Notes: generated by a model not told the origin, from the letters alone. DNA of 64,000 nucleotides from Glossina fuscipes (GCF_014805625.2 NW_023998453.1:888921-952920), one strand, 5' to 3'. Counted from the stretch's first letter, positions 22,863-37,924 are shown. Made by a program: numbers and translations.

Positions 22863-25800
22863 ATGAAAATTGTACAAAACGAAACTGGGAAGAAAGGGAA
22901 ACAACAGCAAGTGGGTGAGAAACGTAAAGCAAAAACACTTAAAAGCAAAATCCTTCAAAATGTTGGGCAAAATGACGTTGCCGCACCGCATTCGTCATCC
23001 TCGTCATTACATTCAACAGTAATGATAGATGAGCTTAAGTCAAATAACAGTAAAAAAAATGCAAGCAGCAATAGCAATTCTGACGAAAATGGTGGCTTGA
23101 ATAGTAAGCAAATCGATTCGCTTAATATAACTAACTCTGACGGTAATCATAACAACAATAGTAGTGAATTGATTATTGCTGAAGCTGCAAAAATCCTATT
23201 GAAAAATGGCTTAAATGGCTCAAATGCAGCGGCAGCCGCTGCTGTAGCTACTGCCACAGCAACTTTATTGACAGCAGCTGCAAATTTTCAGTTGCCTAAA
23301 CCACCATCTCCCTTACAGAGTAGATCTTCCGCGGTGCAGACCGCTAATGCGACAACGGCAGCTGCGGCTCATGCTCAACTGGTGGCTATAGCAGCTGCTG
23401 CTGCCGCCGTAAATGCCACTACCAAACACAATCGTCTAGGTACTTCCATTACGCCTGGACATCAATCAGGATCATCAACAACACCTTCGTCTTCAAATTT
23501 AACGTTAAATAATGGCTTACTGGATTCATCAATCGCTACTAATAGTATCCACACTTCAAGTTCTGCTTCTGCGAAACACCAATTTGCCAAACCGATCGAA
23601 ACTCTGGTCACTACTAGCATGTACTCCCTGGATATGGGTGTCATTGACTACACCATTAATAGTAGTCCTGCTAATGCAACTGTTACCGCAGTAATATCAT
23701 CTGTGGAGACTCCGGCATCTTCATCCATTGCTAACTTGTCATCTGTAAATCTGAACAGCATTAGCGCCCAACAGCACCATAAATACTCAATTCATTCGAG
23801 TCATAACAAGAACAACAATAATAATTCAGCTAATCAGCAAAGTCGTTGTGATATTGGTAGACTTCCGATATCAAATACACAGTCAACATCTGGCGCCGTT
23901 AATGCTGCCAGTAACAGTATAAGTTATCATCATAACAATGCACACAATGTAACCATACCTAGCAATCAAATTTACGGAGGTCGCTTACAATTTTTTAAAG
24001 GTTCACCAATATGAAGAACATAGTGGGTTTAATTTTAAGACTATCGCTTTTTTCAGATGGTAAATTTATATTGGAGCTGGCACGTTCGAAAGATGGTGAC
24101 AAAAGTGGTTGGGTTTCAGTACCACGAGAAGATAATACCATTCCATCGCCCGCTAGGTCATCGACCATAATTCCTTCCGCATCGATCACAGGGGCTACAC
24201 AATCGCTATTAGCGGCATCTCCAGCTGCATTGACCGGTGGCGTGGGCTTTCCAAAGAACGAATGTTCCAATTCGTTGAGCTGTAAGTCTTTAGTATTTCA
24301 TATCAACTTTTTATACAAATCTATTTTTACACAAATAATTTCTTCCCTGTTTTTGCAGTTTCAGATGATAACAGCTCTATACAATCATCACCATGGCAAC
24401 GGGATCATTGCTGGAAACAAGTGACGCCTCGAAAAAATGCATCAAAAGAAATGTCGCTGTTTTATCAGAGACCCGCATTTCAGCAATTAACGGCGCAGGC
24501 TTTATGTAGAGCTCGCAAAAAGCGGCGGAAACCGTATGATCCAATAGTCACAATGAAGGTTCCAATTTTTGCAGAGACTACGAAAGTAGACGAAGTTATT
24601 GAAAAAGACCTAAATGATAAGAATAGCATTGAGAAAGAAAGCAATGGTCATCGTGAAGACGATAATCGCCAGCTTGTTGATGATGATGTTCAAAATGACT
24701 TAACGAAGAGCAAACCTGATAATGGAATTGGCGCCAGTGAATCTGAAATTGATGTAAAAAAAGAGAAAATTTTGGATGTAGTTGAGACAAAAAATAATGA
24801 CAATTCCCTAAGTCATGATCAAAACAATGACGTGGAAATGACCCAAGTTTCAAACTTAAGTGAGAATGGTAAAGTTACAGCCGAAGGAATGAATGCTAGT
24901 GACTGTGATGGGAGACAGAAAGACGAAAAGAAGTTGACGTTAAACGGAAACGATGAAGTCGTAAATAAAGAATCTAACAAAATGAAAGATGAAAATGAAG
25001 AAGGAAAACTGGCAGATTCGAAGAAGAACGATAGCAATAACATTGCAATGTTAACGTGTCAAAGACTTAAAAAGTTGAAGTACAAAAGTAGAGCGAAGCT
25101 CATGACAATCGTACAAAAACTTACAGACGCGTCTGCATCACGTTTAGCTTCAAATGTCCTTTTAATGTCTAAATCCTCTATAACGTTACCATCCATAATG
25201 TCAACAACGGGCTCGTCGTCTATATCGAATGTTCAACAAAGTCTTGGTCATAAAGTCTCACCGCCATCTTCATCGGCGACATCGCGTCTAGTCGAACACC
25301 ATCAGCAGCACGTATCGCCACGTAAACGTATCTTGCGAGAATTTGAGAAGGTCTCCCTGGAGGACAACGTAGCAGTTGCGGGGGGCAAACGTAGTCGTGC
25401 CAAAAATAATAATTCTTTGAATAGCGGACCTGTTCATAGTTTTACACAAACGACCATCAATTCCACTAGTTCATTACATAATACCAAATCCGTAGTAACA
25501 ACATCTGGGCATATAGAAAATACACATACTTCTAACAGTGTAACGTCCGCTACATTAACTGCAGTGAATTCAAATAAAATCACAATTGGTACTCCGACAG
25601 CACCTACTAAGCTCTATAGTTCGTATAGTATACATTCATTGCTCGGTGGCGGTAGCGATTCTTCATCTATCAAGAAAAATGATGCTCCAACGCCAAATAC
25701 AATTAATACCATGGTTTATCATCAAACATCCGCGCATATTCAAAATACCTCTACGGCTTTACCGAAATCACCAGAAACTAATTGTGGTGGTAAGTCACCA

Positions 25801-28257
25801 TCGAATATTTTGAGTAAGACGAAACGTTCGCCGCCATATGCCCCGTCTATGCACGATGCTCATTCAAGAAGTCCCTCGGTAAGTGGCGGATACACCGAAT
25901 ACGGAAGACGTTCACCATGGAATTCCCCCGATGTGGCGCATAACAATTTTCATAAAGTAAGATATACTGGCACCTCTTCTGAACACAGTTCCTCATCAAC
26001 TCAGCATAATAACCCTCATCATCATTCGCAACAGCACCAGCAGCAACACTACTTGCATCATAATCCTTTGGTTGCTCATCAACAGACTTATTATTCGCCA
26101 TACATGATGTCGCCGCATTATGTGCCCGCACCGCCAACAATTTCTCCTACAAATTCGGCTTCTACTGTTACCAACAGTCATAATAACTTAGTCGCGACAT
26201 TGGCAACAACAATAAATGTAGGTGTAATAACGAATTCGCGTTCTCCTCATCACCACTCATCGGCCTTTAGAGCAGCCACACCAACATCGTCATCTGCAAC
26301 GACAACGATAACAACAGCTAGTACAATGCACATTCCAGCGCAGAAGGAATTATCCCCAACACGTTCAATGACTACATCGCCCCGCGATACTGCGCCACGA
26401 ACTGTACCAAAAAAGACTGCTTCGATACGAAGACAATTCGCTTCGCCTACCGCTGCTATTGGTGGCAGCAGCACAAATTGTTCGTCGCCAAATGCCGATA
26501 ACCGCAATAACAGTCATGATGAAACTAACAGCAACAACGACAGGCGTACGCCTGTGACTGCAATACAACAGCAACACTTGATGCAACGTAACAGTCCAAG
26601 TGCTACTAGCAACGTAGCGGCATCGGTTTTACATTCATATCCTTACATATATCCCCCACCTACACCTACAGGAGGCAGTCCACATAATCCACCTACAACT
26701 AGCACGTTAATGCCCTCCACACCGCCTGGTACATCGCCATACATTCCAGCTGTTGTTGGTTCACCATACTATCATCCGTACATATCTACACTAGCTGCCA
26801 TGCGTCACCCACAAATGTGGATGCAGCATTATCAAAACACAGCGGCAGTTCCGGCAGCACCTTCTTTACTTCCACCCCGTCATCCAGCTGTGCTCTCAAC
26901 CTCCCGTTTATCGCCACCATATCATGGTTTTCAATATAATGGTGTAGGTAACGCGGCCGCATTGGCTGCAGCAGTTGCTGCGGCGGCTGGTTTTGGAAGC
27001 GGAGGAGGGCATCAATCCACAATACCACAATCCACCTTATCCCAGTGCTCGATGTTTGCGCATTTAGGTAATGCGAACATGGATGGCAACTCTCTGGCAG
27101 CCATAACTAATACGCATTCTTCACTGTCAGCCGGTCTACGAATCGCGAGCGTTATGCCAACTACACCAATGACTGATAATACCACCACTGACCTTTCTAA
27201 ATCTTCAAAGGATAACTCACATTCACTGGCATCTATATCTTCTTCCGCCTCGATTTCGACTTCCTCCTCTACAACTATATATCCAATAAATAGCAGTAAG
27301 GATGAACAAAGTTCAGGTAATAATCAATATTTTTATCATATTTCTCTATGCTACTATATGCATGCAAAATTTGCCTTCAACAAGCAACCTTTAATCGCGA
27401 CGGCCCTTTTTGAACAAAAAAAAACAAAAAAAGTAATTAGAAGAACTTATCATATATATATATATATATGTATTTAGGATCCATACTCGTTCAACAAGTA
27501 ATGCGACAAACATGACGACATTGCTGGGTAATTCAAGAACTTTGTGAAAATTAAAACTTGTTTTATTTAGACAGACGACGTCTGCTGGCACCGCTGCAAA
27601 CGGCAGAAAAAGTCTCTTATAGGTCACCTTCAGCCATATCGGTTAAAAAGAAAGCCGAAAACTATCTAGAAGCCAAACATTTGCTTAGCTTGCTCAAGGT
27701 TAGACATTAAATAAACACTAGACCACTTCGCTCAAGACAATTCTTTATTTATTTTCATGATAAAGTGCCGAAAATGGTGTTCAGCTTCATGAGTAGTCCT
27801 ACATAAAGTGTCCTTATTATTATATGAATCCATTTCTTGAGATTTTGAAAATTGCTCTTTCCCTATAGGGAAAGACAAGATATAGGGAATTATTGTAAAA
27901 ATGGCGCTATCCAATACAATTCTGAATTCTGTGTTCGTCATTGGGTTAAAACACATTAGTGTACACAATATTGTGAAAATTTCTCAAAAGTTCGCAGTAT
28001 GCAGCTTGAGCGCAAAACGCATGGGACAGACAGACGAATAAACAAGCTTCATAATATACAATGTACCTTGCAGTTAGTGTAGGAGATATAATTATGAAAA
28101 ACTATATTAATTTTTCTTAAAAAAAAACATAATAATCGAAGAATGTTTTCTTTAAAGAGTCGAAAATATTTGAAAAAAAATTATTCATTATTTTATGTTT
28201 CTGTTTTTTTTTTTTATTTCTATTTCAGATGTACCATTAAACTTATCAAAACACTAA
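22863..28257 (+). CDS. H: Hairless, Su(H)-binding corepressor adaptor of the Notch pathway
   Basis: Hairless binds Suppressor of Hairless in the nucleus and recruits Groucho and CtBP to silence Notch targets. Exons join in phase: 22863-24000, 24057-24281, 24359-27316 and 28229-28257, about 1449 aa (Drosophila about 1077). The Su(H)-interaction region spans the first intron: GGRLQFFK then DGKFILELARSKDGDKSGWV (about residues 372-400). FSDDNSSIQSSPWQRD follows after intron 2. Later come SPRKRILREFEKVSLED (about 771), the Groucho-binding YSIHSLLGG (about 875), TPRTVPKKTASIRRQF (about 1132), and polyAla, Ser/Thr and His/Gln runs. The last 29-nt coding exon gives DVPLNLSKH, whose PLNLS is the CtBP-binding motif. 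The start ATG at 22863 is the first in the frame; the N-terminus differs from Drosophila. Introns 1 and 2 are only 56 and 77 bases. Confidence 0.96.
27317..28228 (+). other. Last Hairless intron, with two exon-like segments
   Basis: GTAATA donor and TTTCAG acceptor. If the intron is retained, the Hairless frame continues to the TAG at 27475-27477, adding about 53 residues and losing the CtBP motif. Within it, 27478-27527 (TTTAG before, gtaatt after) and 27571-27698 (TTTAG before, gttaga after) join in phase into a Lys/Leu-rich reading frame (MTTLLDRRRLLAPLQTAEKV and onward). This is not in phase with the Hairless exon. Origin unknown. Confidence 0.4.
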
Positions 28258-30518
28258 ATAAAGTCGGTTTCCAATTTATTAGCCTATTAGTAGTAAGTAC
28301 GTAAATAGCATGCTAAGTTAAATTATTCTAATTTGCATTGTCAAAGTTCTTAATGCGAATAGCTATGAACAAGAAATTTTGTATTCGTCTTAGGACAAAT
28401 CGTAGATGTCATGTCCATTACCTTGATGTGTAATGTGTCTTCAGAAGCAAAAACAATTCACTTTCTATCCGATGCTTATTTAGTTAACTTAGTTTTCATT
28501 AATTTACTATTTGATCCATAATTTGGAAAATTTCTTAGAGTTGCAAGCAAAATGTTAGTTTATTTAATTTTTCCATTCGTCGTCTCTAGTTTGGCCTTCG
28601 AAAGTCTAATGGCTGTAGCATTTAAGACAGTCTCGCGACAGTACGACTTATCCTCAACTTTTTTTTCCGAATTTTCGCTTCACTTGGAATTTTTATGATT
28701 AAAAATTTTTTCCAGCTTCGGCTTTGTGCTCGAAACAATTTGTTTGTTGATAGCAAATTTAACCGAAAAAAATTTTTTGTTTTTTCTAAGACTTGAAATA
28801 AGAAGCATATGGCGGCGGCGTTTCAGTACTTAAACTTATCGACAAAGTATGTTATGTGCACGTGCCATATTTTCACAAATTCCATGCGAAGAGAGATAAT
28901 TGTTCCTCAAACGATTCAATTGTAGATTTCATGTAGATTAGCAGTTCATTTTATTCACAGCTGAGAAGTCTTGTGTCACGACCTTGAAGCAGGAATGATA
29001 TCTAAACTTCAATATTATTCCCGCACATAATTATCAAAAAACATTCTCTATTCATCTCTCTCTCTATATAGAGATCGAGGTCTCGTGAGGTAAAATAAAT
29101 TACACAAGGTGTATCCTTGATAATTTAAGTTTCTTCAGGGATGATATCGTAGCTTGGCTTGTGTGGAACGTTTTATGTTATCATAAAGAATTCATTTTTT
29201 ATCTCCCCTATCTGGATAGGAATGATATATAAATTTTGGACTCAAAATTTCTCTATAATTTTTGCTTATTTACAAATCAACTGATCGTCCATTTCGAGCC
29301 CTGTTAGAGAGATAAATCTTCTTAACCAATGAGCCACCCTGTTGGCCCTCAATAAATTTTCATAAAAATCGCATATATTATTAGTTATTGCTGTTGCAAT
29401 AACGAATATGATCGTCGCAAGGTATGGACGCCGCTATTTTATTGCAATGTTATAAGGAGAAATTATATCTTCCCGAATATTTTCTACGCAAGGTTGCCTT
29501 ACTGAAAACTACAAAAAATTATGTGTTTCCTCTTCAACGATCAGAGCTAAAGCGGACAACAAATTTTTTGCAAATAATCACACAGTCGTAAAGAGAAATC
29601 CATTTTTAACTGTGCAAATGCATTACCGGAGAAGAGTGATTGTGGATGGCTTAGTAGCTAAAAGTTATCAAGTTTTGCTTTTAAAAGCAACAATACACCT
29701 TTTTCACTTTATGGATTCTCGTTGCAGTTGTTCCCAATCGTATTTACACAAAATCTTTTATTTCGACACCAGTAGCTAATCAAAATAGAACTTTAATTCC
29801 CTCTTGCACCCATCTTAGTACTTACCGCCGCTAATAATGAATATACGACGCATGGGTTATTCGTTTGCTTGGATTACTCAAAGCAAAGGTGTTATTAAAG
29901 GCGGTGGTACGTGTTAACAGTGGTAGAGAAGGAAGTTAATATTGTGGTAAAGGAAACTGTAGAATCTAAATCAGTGGTTTGATTAGCTCCATTAGGTGGT
30001 AAATATGATTGCGAACAACAACAACAACAACAACGAGGATCAATAAACTGAAAAAAAAAGCGGAACATGATGACAGTTTGATTGAATTCTCTTAAGCTCA
30101 GCGTTCCCATCATTGAAGGTTTTTTAAATTCCTGTTTTCAGCTTATAAGCCTATCGAGTGCACTCTACTCCGATGATTCATTAAGCAATGCCAAAAGCGG
30201 AATTCTCTTTGAGCGATTAATGATCGGTGTTAAGCGATTACTTAATCGAATAAAGTTCAAATGATTTAAAGATTTCTAGTTAATCTATGTATCCCTTCAA
30301 CTTCTGATCCCGGAAATTGCGCAGAAAAAACGTTTAGAAATTCAAAAAAACAACAACGAACACCCTATGCACAAACAGAAAAAGTGCGTCCTTTTTTGGG
30401 TTTGCGTTCCGTATGAAGAATCCACTTAAGGTGATGGATATAACAAAATTTTTTACATAAATATATATATACTTAGTAATTTTTTCTTAAGGGGAATTTT
30501 TTTAGGTATTAGATTTAC

Positions 30519-30521
<3 letters not shown>

Positions 30522-30569
<48 letters not shown>
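30522..30569. repeat. Poly(A) tract, 48 bases
   Basis: Uninterrupted A run. A 26-base T run follows at 30627-30652, so the two could pair as a hairpin with a 57-base loop. Confidence 0.95.
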
Positions 30570-30571
<2 letters not shown>

Positions 30572-30624
30572 AAATATAAACAAGAAACGCATGTATTTAT
30601 ATAAAATGTATATTACAACTTAAT

Positions 30625-30659
<35 letters not shown>

Positions 30660-33600
30660 TAAAAAATTAAAAAAAATTATTAATAATACTTTAAAATCAC
30701 ATTTTAAAGGCTTGAATAAAGAAAGGGATTTAATTTTAATGCTACATTAAGTGTATACGAAAAAGAAAGACTAATTTGCGTATATTTCTTAATGTAAAAA
30801 AAAAAAAACAGATTTTTTAAAAACCATTATGAATCTCCTAAAAGAAAATGTTATTAAAAAAAAACAAAGGGAAAAAAAAAAAAACATATATTTTTTATAA
30901 ATTACAAGTTTAAAAAAACAGACTGAAAATATATATGCGGCGGATATTTAATTCTATGTTCGCTTCGTATATAAAGGTGTATATGCATATATATGTATAC
31001 ATTCATGAATTCGCTGCATAACATAATTTTTTTGTATTTATAACACAAACAATACACTTAGTATTGCACATAACCAAACAAAACCTAAACTACTAGACAC
31101 TATTATAGAAAAAAGTGCCTTCTCGAGTAGAAATGATATCTGAATCATCAAAAGCAAAAAAATTCAAAAAAAAAAAAAAAATCAAAAAAAAGACAAAAGG
31201 GGAAGAATAAATGACAACAACAGAAATAATAAAATTTCCTTATGGTACAATAATTAATGCTGTTTATTAAAAATGTATTAAAAAGAGCGAAACAATAACG
31301 AAACGAAGAAGTTACAAAAGAAAACAAGAAGAAGAAGAAGAAAAAAGCGAAGAATATTTATCGTGAAATTTAAAAAGAAAAATAGTTGAAAATTAATTTA
31401 ATTTAGACCATTTCCTTTTTCAATTCAAAGTTCGCTTTACAGCAGATGGATAGATAGATGCATAGGAGTAAAACCGTAACATGACTTGATGTCTACGATC
31501 ATTTTCATTCATTATTTATTTCCATTTTAATAAGTTTCTCAGTCTACCCATTATTATTATTTTTTTTTTTTTTTTAAGAAAAATTTATGCCTATTACTTA
31601 CTAACACAAAACAGAAAGGGCTTTGAGAGGCATGAAGTGCGACGAATATAATGTTATTTTCTTTTTTTAATGGCGGAATAAACGAACAATTTATTGCTAA
31701 CTAAAAATTGTACAAAATTTGATTTTTATGAATTGTGCAATTTTTACTTATCCAATAATTACGAAAATATAAAGCGGTTATGTATTAAAAGTATAAACTC
31801 TACCAATACTATTCTTGTCAATCTGTCAAAAAAAAAAATTATGTCTTTGCAGTCATACATACCAATGTAAATAATGTAAAATTTGTATACTTCTTGACCG
31901 ATTGACAAGAAAAAAGCTTTATCTTTTCTGACCAACTGCCAAGATTTCTCCTCCTTTTGACAAAAGAAACAGGATGAAAGAAAATTCTTGTTATACTATT
32001 TACAAGAGTAAAAAGAAATTCTTTTTCTACTTATAAAAAAGTTTAAAAAAAAAAAATGTAATTTAAACACAAATTTATCGCATGGAAAGATAATTTTTGT
32101 TTTTAACTATCAACAAAAAAAGAAAAAAAAAATCAATTGAATAAAAACAAAAGAAATAAGAGAAAATTCTATAGGAAGAAAAAGAAATTCTTTTTTCCCA
32201 AAAATTAAAAAAATACAACTTACAACAAAGAAAAGAAATTCTTCTTCTTACCAATCTACCGGGAAACATAAAATAAAAAGTTTTAATTGACTATTAGGAA
32301 ATATTAGATTGGCAAGAACAAGAATTTCGTTTTTGATATGTGTACAAGTTTTTTTTTTTGCCTTATAAAGGACCGCTGGTAGGTTATGAATTTACATTTT
32401 TTTTATTTCTTTTTATTTTTTTTTTTATTTTTTTATTTTTTTTACTTTTTTAAATGTAGAGGAGAAATTGACCAGTGTTTAACACGTTCACGAATGTGAA
32501 TACCAGATCATTCATTTTCATTGTAACGCAAAAAATACTATAGCATTTAAACCTTAAAGCCGAAATCTCTCTCTCTCTCTCTCTCTCTCTATCCCTCGTT
32601 CCCATCATATCTCTCTTATCACTTACTTATCACTTATTATACCTATAGGAGAAGCTCTCTGAGCATTTAAATCATCATAAATCAGTTTATTAAAAATAAT
32701 TATATATATTAATAAAATACAGCATCTAATGTATAATACAATTATTATATATCTGTCAAAGTAATGATCCACTGATTCACTAGAAATTGTCAAATACTTT
32801 GTCTATTTTTGCAGCGTGAACATGTTCAAGAAACAAAAAGTGTACAATGTCGTGTTAAATTAAAAAAAAAAAAAAATATATATAACCGAAATGGCACACA
32901 CATCACGTTTTCATTATTTCAATTTTTTTATTGATCGTGGACAAAATTGGTACGGATTATTTTCATCCCACATTTAAATCTAAACTCTTTGTAAACATTC
33001 AATGTAAAAATTCAGATCGTTATCATAAGGTGCGTTTAAGTTTTCTCCCTACTTTGCTTCGATTTTTTTGTGACAGGACATTTCTTAAAGTGCTTTCAGA
33101 TTTTAGCGAATTGCCGGCGATCGTTTAAGTGAAACCTACCCATTGTCTTAAACAAAAGAACAAAAAAAAAAAAAAACAATAACATTTCCTGCTGGCATTA
33201 AGAAATGTCTCCTCCCTGTTCCACTTTTTTTATGCATGTTATGTCAAAATATTCTCCAAGCTGCCCCCATGGTTATAACAATACAGGTTTCAGTCATGAT
33301 TCTCCAGAAATTACTCGACATTTATTATTTAATAAATAATAATATAAAATCAATGAAAATAGAAAATCAAATGTCTGCTGCTTTTACACTTAACTGTACT
33401 TTTCTGTTCATTAGCTATTAGATTATAGTGCATCTTAGGCGACATCATCTTCGTTTAAGCTGAAAAGTTTAGATTCGTTTCTTATTTAAAACAGTTTTTC
33501 AACCATTTTCAAGATCGAGATAAACACTGTTTTCAGTGAAATAAAAATAATATTTAGAATTTTTTTATTTTTTTTATTTTATTCATGAAAAAAACATGTA

Positions 33601-34003
33601 TGAATTAAGGTACAAAACTGCAAGTGTTAAAAAAAAACAAATTTCATATATATTAAAATTCCAAATACAAAACGTTTACACGAAACTCCCAAAAAGGCAC
33701 TTGCAATATAATTAACAATAATATCAAAAAAAAAAAAAAAAAAAAATGAATAAATAAATAAAAAAATTAATATATAAAATATGAAAGAAATCAGTAGTGT
33801 TTCATTTAAAAAAATAAACACAAAAAAATTCCTATAAAAAAAGACAAAATACATAAAAAGTAATGTGTACATTTAAGTTTTAAATAATTTTCCGAAAAAG
33901 CGTATATTTTGTATACAAGCATAAAAAAAATAAATAAAACAATATATAAAAGCGAAATTAATTAAATGTTTATATACATATTATATATACATATATAAAG
34001 AAC

Positions 34004-34031
34004 ATATATATATATATATATATATATATAA
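34004..34031. repeat. AT dinucleotide microsatellite
   Basis: About 14 AT units flanked on both sides by AAAGAAC, which suggests a small local duplication around the repeat. Confidence 0.85.
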
Positions 34032-36267
34032 AGAACAATGTACAGTATTTAAAAAAAAAAAATGTAAACTCTTAAAAACAAATATTCCAAAATTAAAAAT
34101 ATTTATAAAATAAATACATTTGAAGACGGTCTTTTATGTAAATTATTGAAATTTTTATAATTTAGTTTATTATTTTTATTTTAATATCATTTCTCTCTTT
34201 TTTTGAACTTTCTTGCTTATCTTAAAAAAAAAATAAAATAATAATTTATTAACAAAGGAGAAAAAAATGAATATTCGGCTCGGCTGTCTCTGTCTCTGTC
34301 TTTCTGTCTTTTTATAAATTACCTTGAGATACCTTGAGAGAAGTGAATAATATAAACGTAACATGCTATGTACGAGTAAGCATTCCTATCATAAACTTCC
34401 CTTTAACTGGCATTTTTTATATTGTAATGCCGCTCATCACAGCCATATATGGCGAAATGCCTCAATTATTGCTTTCACTAAAACAAGCACATAGCATACT
34501 TAAAAAAAATTAAAATATATATAATTGATATAACAGACAACTGGGGCCTCAATGAAAAAATAATTACAACATAATACAATTATTATTATAATAATACCGC
34601 TAGCAAGACTTGGAATTCTAATAGACAAACCCGGGCGCAGACTCATCGGTGTTTTAAATAATAAAAAAAAAAAATTTTAATTCAAGTCTTTTAAACTTAC
34701 ATATATATATATATATGTAAAAAGTCCAGCTATCGATTTTAAACGAATTTCGAAATGAAATTTCCGAGGCGATATGCATGTTTAACCAATTAATAACTGC
34801 ACCTATGACGAATATGATCCGTTCATTCGTCGTTGTCAGATTTCCTCATCAAATTTTATCATTATGAATGTAAACTTGTTACAAGAGTATATTTTAGAAT
34901 CTGTGTATGGCATTACAACTTCATTTCATATTACACATACTCTCTGTATGACGAGTATACTCGTCATTTTGGCGATGCAATTTAAATCCACACTTAACTG
35001 TCAGTTTTTCCGACACGTCTATGGGCTTGGCCAATAGTAAAGTCAGAAAAGTTTAACTGTTCGTACCTCAATAAATCACTATCCGGGCCTATTCAAAGAT
35101 TCATAAACTCGTATCAAGTATACAAGGAATATGGTTCCCTTTAGTAGCCAAGTCTGCCCATAGATGAGTTATTTGATATTTAAATTCGAGCAGGGTTCCT
35201 TTCGATAAACGCAGAAAATTTCGAGCACAACTTTGAAGGATAGGTATATCGGTCGATCACTGTTTATTAGGATAATGCAAGCGTCTCTTATTCGAATTTA
35301 CTTGCCTTACCAAAAATTGGCAAAAATAATCTATATATATGTAATATATACATACATAATAAAGCAAAGCCCATTTTGGTGGCAAAATCCAGGCTTAGCG
35401 TAATATTTCTCAATTATTTCTATTAGCGATGGGCGTGAGTAGATACATTTACATGGATTCAAAGACCGAGTAAGTTAGAAACGAAAAATAGTTCGAATAC
35501 TGCATTGACGGTCCATTTGTTCTTAAGGTACATTTAGAGGAATAAAATTGAAAATGGAGACGTTACACCTTAACAAGCTACACACTGGAAAATTGAGTAA
35601 AGTAGAGCAAGAAATAAAATAGAATTCAATTCAATAATTCATTGCTCATAAAAATTAAAAAAAATAATAAATAAATAAAAACAAAGTCAAATATATTCCT
35701 CTCAAAACTCTGCATGTACGTACACATATACCGCTGCCGGCTGTTATGGCTGGCATTGGTATTGAAGCATTGGTATATCTAGGTATTCACCATAAGGCGA
35801 ATATGATTTTCTTATCATTTCTCTTTCAACCATTTGTCTCACTCCTTTTTCCTGTTTTCTTATATTTTCAACACATCATCTTCTTTATATTATTAGGAAA
35901 AAATAAACTTTTCCATTTGTCTATACTTTCATAAATTAATAATAGTTTAGCATTTAGTACGTAGCCTATGTGTAATTGGAGAACAGAAAAAAAAAAAAAG
36001 AAAAGCAACAAAAAAAAAAAAAAAACCGCGAAAAAAACTATTTTATAAAGTTTATATATATAATCTATACAATGAAATTTGTACTTTTGCAAATTTTTTC
36101 CATTTTATGTTATTGCTAAAAAGAAAAACATTCTAGTTTTTAATAAATTTATTTTTTATATTATCGTTTTTAATATAAAATAAAATTTACAAATTATTAT
36201 TGTATTATGTAATAAATAAAAAAGAAAAAACAAAAATGAAACCTTATATGCTGAGACAAACTATAGA

Positions 36268-36298
<31 letters not shown>

Positions 36299-37879
36299 TA
36301 AGTGTCAAAATATGTATGTATGTTTATTTAAGAAAGAGAAAAAATAAAAAAGAAAAAAATTACATATAAAAACTTTGCCTTTGAAAGGTAAGAGGGAGTA
36401 AGAGAGCTTTATTTGAAAAATATGTTCTATATGCTGCATTCACTTTCAAGGCGTCACGCAATGGAAACAATTTCAAGAAGAAGTTATTATTATCAATTTA
36501 ATTAAAAATTTATGAGCAGTTAACAACACATAGCAGTCTGTCCGCGTAATCCACTAATTTGAAAACTTAATCTTACGACAAGATGGTAAGTCATTAAACT
36601 CTTACTATGAACGGAAATACTGCTGAGTTATGCAGTTACTCAACAATGTTCATAGAAACCTTATTTTTAATTGGGCGGGGACATAGTTGTTTCAATTAAA
36701 AAAAAAAAGAAAATAAATAAATAAATTTTGGCTCTCTTTTTATTTAAAATCCAATTAGTTGTAATAGATGATATATAAAATTTAAAAACAAAAATCAATT
36801 CCCCGGTAACGTTAATTATGTTTTAGTTTTTATACTCATGCTATTAACTTAGCTGCACGTTGACAACGGCCTTGTATAAAAAGCAACATTCGTAATTGTA
36901 AGCAGCCAATAAGGACTTAAGCATTGCGTAACTTTTTTTTTAAATTCTTTAATCCTTTTCGCAATTAAGGTAAGCAACGCAATTTGCGCTTGCCATCCTT
37001 AGATCTCTTGCTGACTTCCTTCACTGACAAGTCGAAATATTTTCATTTATAGCCCACATACGGGCAAATTTTTTTTATACCCCACACTGCTCGTGATATA
37101 AGTTGTACACTTGTAAGGATATATGCAACACCCAAAGCAACTTTTTGAGATGTCAATAGCTTTTATTATACCGATCGATAGGGAATCAAATCACTTTTTG
37201 AATTGATCTTGTCTGTTTGTCTTTAAGCCTTGACTGCTTGCATTCAATATGCAGACTATATTTTTGGAGAAATTTTCGTTGAAATTCGGTACAGTAACGT
37301 GTTTTGGCCCAAGGACCATTATAGTGTTCTTACTTGTTGTTGATTTGCTAATTTTTTGAATTGCATAGAAATACCCGTTGGCGAATCCGTAATCTGAAAA
37401 CATATTCTGGTGCTTCGCTCTCTGTCGATATGATTCAAATATTAATGATATCATTAAAGAACCAACTTGTTGCTCACAATTATTTGCCATCATTTGCATC
37501 AATTTGCGTACAAACATCAGCCAAAAACGGAGTAAACGCTTCCAAATTCCAAAAAAATATTTTAAATGCTTTATCGACTAATTGTACAAAAATTTCATTT
37601 GAAATATAGACGAAGTGTTACGATTGACAAAAAGGACAGCTAAGAAAACCTTTTCAAACCGCATCGATTATCATCAGGCATTGACAAAATAGACCACCAT
37701 TTAATTTTATATTATTACTATTATTTTTTTTTTTTATTTCAAATGATTTATGATAATAATGATTCATTTTTTTTCGCCTTTGCAGGTTAATTATTATTAA
37801 AACTAATGTAGAGAGTGCTGAACACTTTTGAAGTATTTTTTTAATGCGTTTCGTTATTCTTTCTTACATATTAGTTACA

Positions 37880-37881
<2 letters not shown>

Positions 37882-37918
<37 letters not shown>
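37882..37918. repeat. TA dinucleotide microsatellite
   Basis: Continuous TA repeat of about 18 units, followed by imperfect ATAC/ATGT repeats to about 37940. Confidence 0.9.

Positions 37919-37924
<6 letters not shown>

Noticed and set aside
24596..27028. Several minus-strand ORFs across Hairless
   Set aside because: Shadow frames of repetitive Ser/Gln/His coding sequence.
33627..36092. Short Phe/Tyr-rich minus-strand ORFs
   Set aside because: Made by A/T homopolymers; no coding composition.
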